From contig PBVO01000107.1 of the NCBI GenBank assembly GCA_002729015.1, forward strand, positions 1 through 26,034: a stretch of 26,034 nucleotides of DNA. The letters are read 5' to 3'. The notes beneath the pieces are model-generated. The model was given only the letters and a program-made list of their open reading frames with translations. It searched no databases and was not told the DNA's origin. This document shows positions 23,532-26,034 of the stretch, one piece after another; the first letter of the stretch is position 1; every line of letters begins with the position of its first letter. The DNA is from Candidatus Poribacteria bacterium (lineage in GTDB: Bacteria > Poribacteria > WGA-4E > UBA9662). Both the position numbers and the translations under genes were made by a program.

Positions 23532-24332
23532 ATGGACAATCACCTATCATCAAAAGAAACAAAGTTATTTAGTATCTACTCACTGTTTTTTTTAGCATTT
23601 TGTCTAAATTTAATAGTTCATTCAGATGATGTGAATGCTTATATAGAGCAAGGAAAACAACACCGGCAAAACAACCTGACTTCGGCAGAGCATGATGCAT
23701 TTATGCAAGCCTACAAGCTGGATCCTAATAATGCCGAGATTTTGTGGAGACTTTCTCGTGTGTATGTTGACTTAGCTAATCTTGAAAAGAATGAGGAGAA
23801 GCAAAAGGATTTGTATAAACAAGCTGAAATCTATGCCAAACAAGGTATTAAGTCTGCACCCGAAAATTCTATGTGTTACACCTATGATGGAATAGCTGTT
23901 GGAAAAGTAGCCTTAGGTGAAAATAGTAAAGAGAAGGTGCGTTTATCAGCTCGGGTCAAAGAATCAGTTGAAAGAGCTATACAACTTGACCCCAAAAATG
24001 ATACTGCCTACCATTTATTGGGTCGTTGGCATCGAAATGTGGCCAACCTAAGTGGAGTATCTAAAGCATTTGCCAAAATTTTGTATGGGGGATTACCTCC
24101 AGCTTCTAATCAATTGGCAGCAGAAAATTTGCAGAAAGCAGCCGAGATTGCACCGAAATTCATCAATCACCACTTAGAGCTTGCTATCACCTACCAAATG
24201 ATGAAAAAATGGAAACTTGCCCTAAATTCTTTAGATCAAGTCGATCGGTTACCAGCTACAGCCAAGTTGGATAATGAGTACAAACAAAAAGCTCAAAAGA
24301 TTAGAAAAACAATCACCAAAAAAGTTAAATAG
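23532..24332 (+). CDS. TPR-repeat protein resembling the RMDN/FAM82 family, membrane-anchored or secreted
   Basis: A 266-residue helical-repeat protein. A hydrophobic segment at about residues 12-29 is a signal peptide or N-terminal anchor, so the repeats probably lie outside the cytoplasm. TPR-like units cover about 33-260, with typical W/L/G/Y/A/F/A/P spacing in AFMQAYKLDPNNAEILWRLS and SVERAIQLDPKNDTAYHLLG. The stretch LLGRWHRNVANLS, then AKILYGGLPPASN and FINHHLELAITYQ strongly recalls eukaryotic regulator of microtubule dynamics proteins and their bacterial relatives. Function in bacteria is unknown to me. The ATG at 23532 follows GGGGAAGG. It is transcribed from its own promoter and followed by an inverted repeat 8 bases after the stop. 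Confidence 0.75.
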   Translation: MDNHLSSKETKLFSIYSLFFLAFCLNLIVHSDDVNAYIEQGKQHRQNNLTSAEHDAFMQAYKLDPNNAEILWRLSRVYVDLANLEKNEEKQKDLYKQAEIYAKQGIKSAPENSMCYTYDGIAVGKVALGENSKEKVRLSARVKESVERAIQLDPKNDTAYHLLGRWHRNVANLSGVSKAFAKILYGGLPPASNQLAAENLQKAAEIAPKFINHHLELAITYQMMKKWKLALNSLDQVDRLPATAKLDNEYKQKAQKIRKTITKKVK

Positions 24333-24340
24333 TATTAACT

Positions 24341-24395
24341 TGTGGAGAAATTGAAAATTAAGCATACAAAACTTTTGATGAGTAATTTCTCCACA
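24341..24395. repeat. Perfect 12-bp inverted repeat with a nested palindrome
   Basis: TGTGGAGAAATT (24341-24352) is repeated inverted without mismatch as AATTTCTCCACA (24384-24395), 31 bases apart. Inside the loop is the palindrome CAAAACTTTTG (24367-24377). It begins 8 bases after the TPR gene stop, so it could end or stabilise that transcript, but no T-run follows. A protein-binding site or the remnant of a small inverted-repeat element are alternatives. Confidence 0.55.
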
Positions 24396-24456
24396 GCCAA
24401 GGTGATGTGTAAGTAAACAGAAAAGGACAAAACTTAGCATCTTCCTGCCAGATAGA

Positions 24457-24485
24457 TTTCAAGTTATTTAGGTTTCAAGTTATTT
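24457..24485. repeat. Two 13-bp direct repeats with 16-bp period upstream of the isomerase gene
   Basis: TTTCAAGTTATTT occurs at 24457-24469 and 24473-24485, separated by three bases. It is located 75-103 bases upstream of the ATG of the sugar isomerase gene, a plausible place for a regulator binding to direct half-sites. The octamer TTTCAAGT also occurs at 25721-25728 downstream of the gene. In AT-rich DNA a duplicated stretch may also arise by slippage. Confidence 0.4.
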
Positions 24486-24559
24486 TTGATAACCTGAGAG
24501 AAATAGTCCTATTGACTGACTCTAGATGTTGGTACAGGATTTAAGAAGGATTCGGAAAA

Positions 24560-25501
24560 ATGGATATTAGCTTCCAAACTGCTGCTGGAGGAAACTCTTG
24601 GAGCTTAACGTCTTGCGCTGAGTGGGCCGAGGCCAACGATTTTGATTGTGTTCGACTGGCTGATAATGGTGTTCTTAATTCAGAAGAAATCTTGGAAACG
24701 GGGCCAGATCAAGTAAATACAATTCTATCGAATCATCATCTATATTTGGCCGCGATCACTTCGCATTGCAACTTACTGGATGATGATAAAAACATCGCAG
24801 AAGCAGAACAAAAAAGACTAATAAAGGCAATTAGATCCGCGAGTTTGCTTGGATGTCCGGTAGTTGTTACTGGTAGCGGAGCGCCAGTAAGAAATGGTCA
24901 GTTTTATGGTATGTATTCTTCTCCTCCCGGCAATACTAGTGATCGGTCTATTGAGTTGGTTGAACGTTTTAAAAAGATGTTTGAGCCGGTGGTAGAAGTC
25001 GCGGAATCAGTTCAAGTCAAAATAGCTCTTGATGTGGCCGTTCGTATGGGTAATATCGCCTGTAATCCGGAGATGTGGGAAAAAGTGATGACCGCTGTAC
25101 CATCACCATATTTGGGGTTGTCTTGTGACCCATCCCATTGGTTATGGATGATGATTACACCCGTTGAAGATGTTATCCGCGATTATGCGGGAAAGTGGTT
25201 TTACGCTGATGTTAAAGACTGTGAAATAAGCACTCGAATGCTGTACAGACAAGGTATTATCGGAAATTGGTGGTGGCAGTATCGGTTGCCTGGTCGAGGC
25301 CAATTAAATTGGGGGACTATAATTGGCGCTTTATTGGAGTCAGGCTATGACTATGTTCTTTGTGTTGAAAACGAGGATCGGGGACTTCCTGGCCTAGAAG
25401 GATTCGCATATGGAAATCGGCACCTGCGACAGTTTTTACCTCTCAAGCATGAACAGTACCAAACACCATCTTCTTATTGGAAAACCAGCAGTTGGGGCTA
25501 A
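24560..25501 (+). CDS. Sugar-phosphate isomerase/epimerase-like TIM-barrel protein
   Basis: A 313-residue xylose isomerase-like (AP endonuclease 2 fold) protein. Expected metal-site positions are seen at Asp158 (IALDVA), Asp190 and His193 (CDPSHW) and Glu270 (CVENED). Two points differ from the usual family pattern: the first ligand is Asp rather than Glu, and the H-x-K-D motif reads D-V-K-D (Asp217). Such proteins isomerise or epimerise sugars, inositols or hydroxy acids; the substrate is unknown. The AAGGA at 24546-24550 supports ATG 24560. It stands alone behind a 227-base intergenic region holding an inverted and a direct repeat. Its nearest functional neighbours are other carbohydrate enzymes in the window (ManD-like and alcohol dehydrogenase families). 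Confidence 0.82.
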   Translation: MDISFQTAAGGNSWSLTSCAEWAEANDFDCVRLADNGVLNSEEILETGPDQVNTILSNHHLYLAAITSHCNLLDDDKNIAEAEQKRLIKAIRSASLLGCPVVVTGSGAPVRNGQFYGMYSSPPGNTSDRSIELVERFKKMFEPVVEVAESVQVKIALDVAVRMGNIACNPEMWEKVMTAVPSPYLGLSCDPSHWLWMMITPVEDVIRDYAGKWFYADVKDCEISTRMLYRQGIIGNWWWQYRLPGRGQLNWGTIIGALLESGYDYVLCVENEDRGLPGLEGFAYGNRHLRQFLPLKHEQYQTPSSYWKTSSWG

Positions 25502-25834
25502 ATTCGAATCGGAACCAGACTTCATTGTCTTAACGGATAGTCTGAAAAGATAAAGTTTTGTTACTCTAAACCTTGCTGGAAGTTGACTCCTACAGGAATA
25601 GTTTGTTCGCTGAGGTAATCTTTTTTAGCTACACTCTAGTTATTAATTTGCCGTAGATCTCTGAACAATAAACACTTGGCATCAGTAAGTCGAAATCTGG
25701 TTTTCGTTTCCTGAGACTAGTTTCAAGTCAAAGTTAACACATGATAAGTTTCAGTAGCAACAAGACTGGTACTCAGGTTTAAACTTTTAAGTCCAGAAGT
25801 TTCGCATTGTCTTCTATAAATTGTCCTTTATTTT
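25502..25834. other. Gene-free, structure-rich intergenic stretch
   Basis: No reading frame with coding character is seen on either strand. Two adjacent stem-loops are visible. The first is CGAAA (25691-25695) with TTTCG (25702-25706). The second is a long one from 25710 to 25777, in which CCTGAG pairs with CTCAGG and continues inward for about eight more pairs with one bulge and two G-U pairs around a 39-base loop. A TTTAAACTTTTAAG stretch follows on the plus strand. It could be an untranslated end, a small RNA or chance pairing. Confidence 0.4.
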
Positions 25835-26034
25835 TCAGGCTATTGCCTGCATCGCACGTTGTCGGTACAGTAGTTCAAACAAGTTACCTTCGTGGGGTTG
25901 GTCCCAAGAAATCTGGTTTGTAGGAATCGCTCCTAGGTTTAGCCGATCAATGTGTGAACAGTGAAGTAGGTCGTCTATCCAATTTTGAGTTTCTGTTAAG
26001 GCTGTTGCTACCAATGTTGAGCCAATTTGGTCCA
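25835..26034 (-). CDS. Aldehyde dehydrogenase-like protein, C-terminal fragment (continues past right edge)
   Basis: Reading the minus strand from the right edge gives 66 codons without interruption, ending at TGA (25837-25835). The end of the peptide, SHIDRLNLGAIPTNQISWDQPHEGNLFELLYRQRAMQAIA, is what I recall from the C-terminus of aldehyde dehydrogenase family proteins in Planctomycetes and related phyla (the IPT.QISWDQPHEGNLFE.LY.QRA pattern). The catalytic Cys and cofactor domain would be beyond the window. The start is not visible. The protein-like composition and recognisable motif make a real gene likely, though the fragment is too short for a certain family call. Confidence 0.65.
   Translation of the reverse strand, partial: DQIGSTLVATALTETQNWIDDLLHCSHIDRLNLGAIPTNQISWDQPHEGNLFELLYRQRAMQAIA

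Noticed and set aside
24520..24559. TTGACT-based promoter just upstream of the isomerase gene
   Set aside because: No acceptable -10 box lies 16-18 bases downstream of TTGACT.
1..26034. CRISPR arrays, tRNA/rRNA genes, transposases, toxin-antitoxin or phage genes
   Set aside because: I looked for repeat arrays, cloverleaf-like segments and characteristic protein motifs and found none; a covariance-model scan was not possible.

Overview
The window is a chromosomal stretch of an AT-rich bacterium (roughly 40% G+C by eye), densely packed with genes and with no tRNA, rRNA, insertion sequence, CRISPR array or phage gene that I could find. Its centrepiece is a complete bacterial proteasome operon on the minus strand (10738-17478): ARC-type ATPase, Dop, a 70-residue ubiquitin-like modifier, PrcB, PrcA and PafA. 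The modifier is of the UBact type (Arg-rich N-terminus, Asp/Gly-rich linker, RPKVDRPDT-like block, C-terminal RTGQ) rather than actinobacterial Pup. That type is known from Gram-negative phyla such as Nitrospirae, Armatimonadetes, Verrucomicrobia, Planctomycetes and several uncultured candidate phyla. The surrounding genes (sugar-phosphate isomerase, ManD/RspA-like dehydratase, D-2-hydroxyacid dehydrogenase, an aldehyde dehydrogenase tail ending in WDQPHEGNLFELLYRQRA) suggest an uncultured Poribacteria/Latescibacterota/Planctomycetes-like organism. This taxonomic placement is an inference, not a measurement.

Layout from left to right. (1) 1-1787, plus: 3' part of a HAD-family hydrolase gene running in from the left edge, then a D-2-hydroxyacid dehydrogenase. 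(2) 1784-3031, minus: glutamate dehydrogenase, whose stop codon overlaps that of the dehydrogenase. (3) 3185-9246, plus: a consensus promoter, then a probable five-gene operon of an ECF-like sigma factor, a two-FHA-domain protein, a TPR/HExxH metallopeptidase-like protein, a CvpA-like membrane protein and RecG helicase. (4) 9282-10716, plus: a promoter, a zinc-type alcohol dehydrogenase family gene and a small two-helix membrane protein. (5) 10738-17478, minus: the proteasome operon. (6) 17580-18423, plus: a SAM hydroxide adenosyltransferase (DUF62) gene, divergent from the proteasome operon with back-to-back promoters. (7) 18448-21710, minus: a ManD/RspA-like enolase-superfamily gene followed by ureB and ureC, with no ureA or urease accessory genes. 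(8) 21869-25501, plus: a GT-C-type membrane glycosyltransferase, a TPR protein resembling the eukaryotic RMDN/FAM82 family, and a TIM-barrel sugar-phosphate isomerase/epimerase. (9) 25502-25834: a gene-free, structure-rich stretch. (10) 25835-26034, minus: the C-terminus of an aldehyde dehydrogenase-like protein that continues past the right edge.

In the proteasome operon Dop should deamidate the C-terminal Gln of the modifier. PafA would then ligate the modifier to lysines of target proteins, ARC would recognise it through its N-terminal coiled coil and unfold the target, and PrcA/PrcB would degrade it. Key residues are intact in PrcB (Thr68, Asp84, Lys100), Dop (Asp100), PafA (Asp71) and ARC (Walker A and B). 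The notable exception is the ARC C-terminus, which lacks the Tyr-containing docking tail known from mycobacterial Mpa. The sigma/FHA/peptidase operon looks like a phospho-signalling and envelope-related module, but its job is not established by the sequence.
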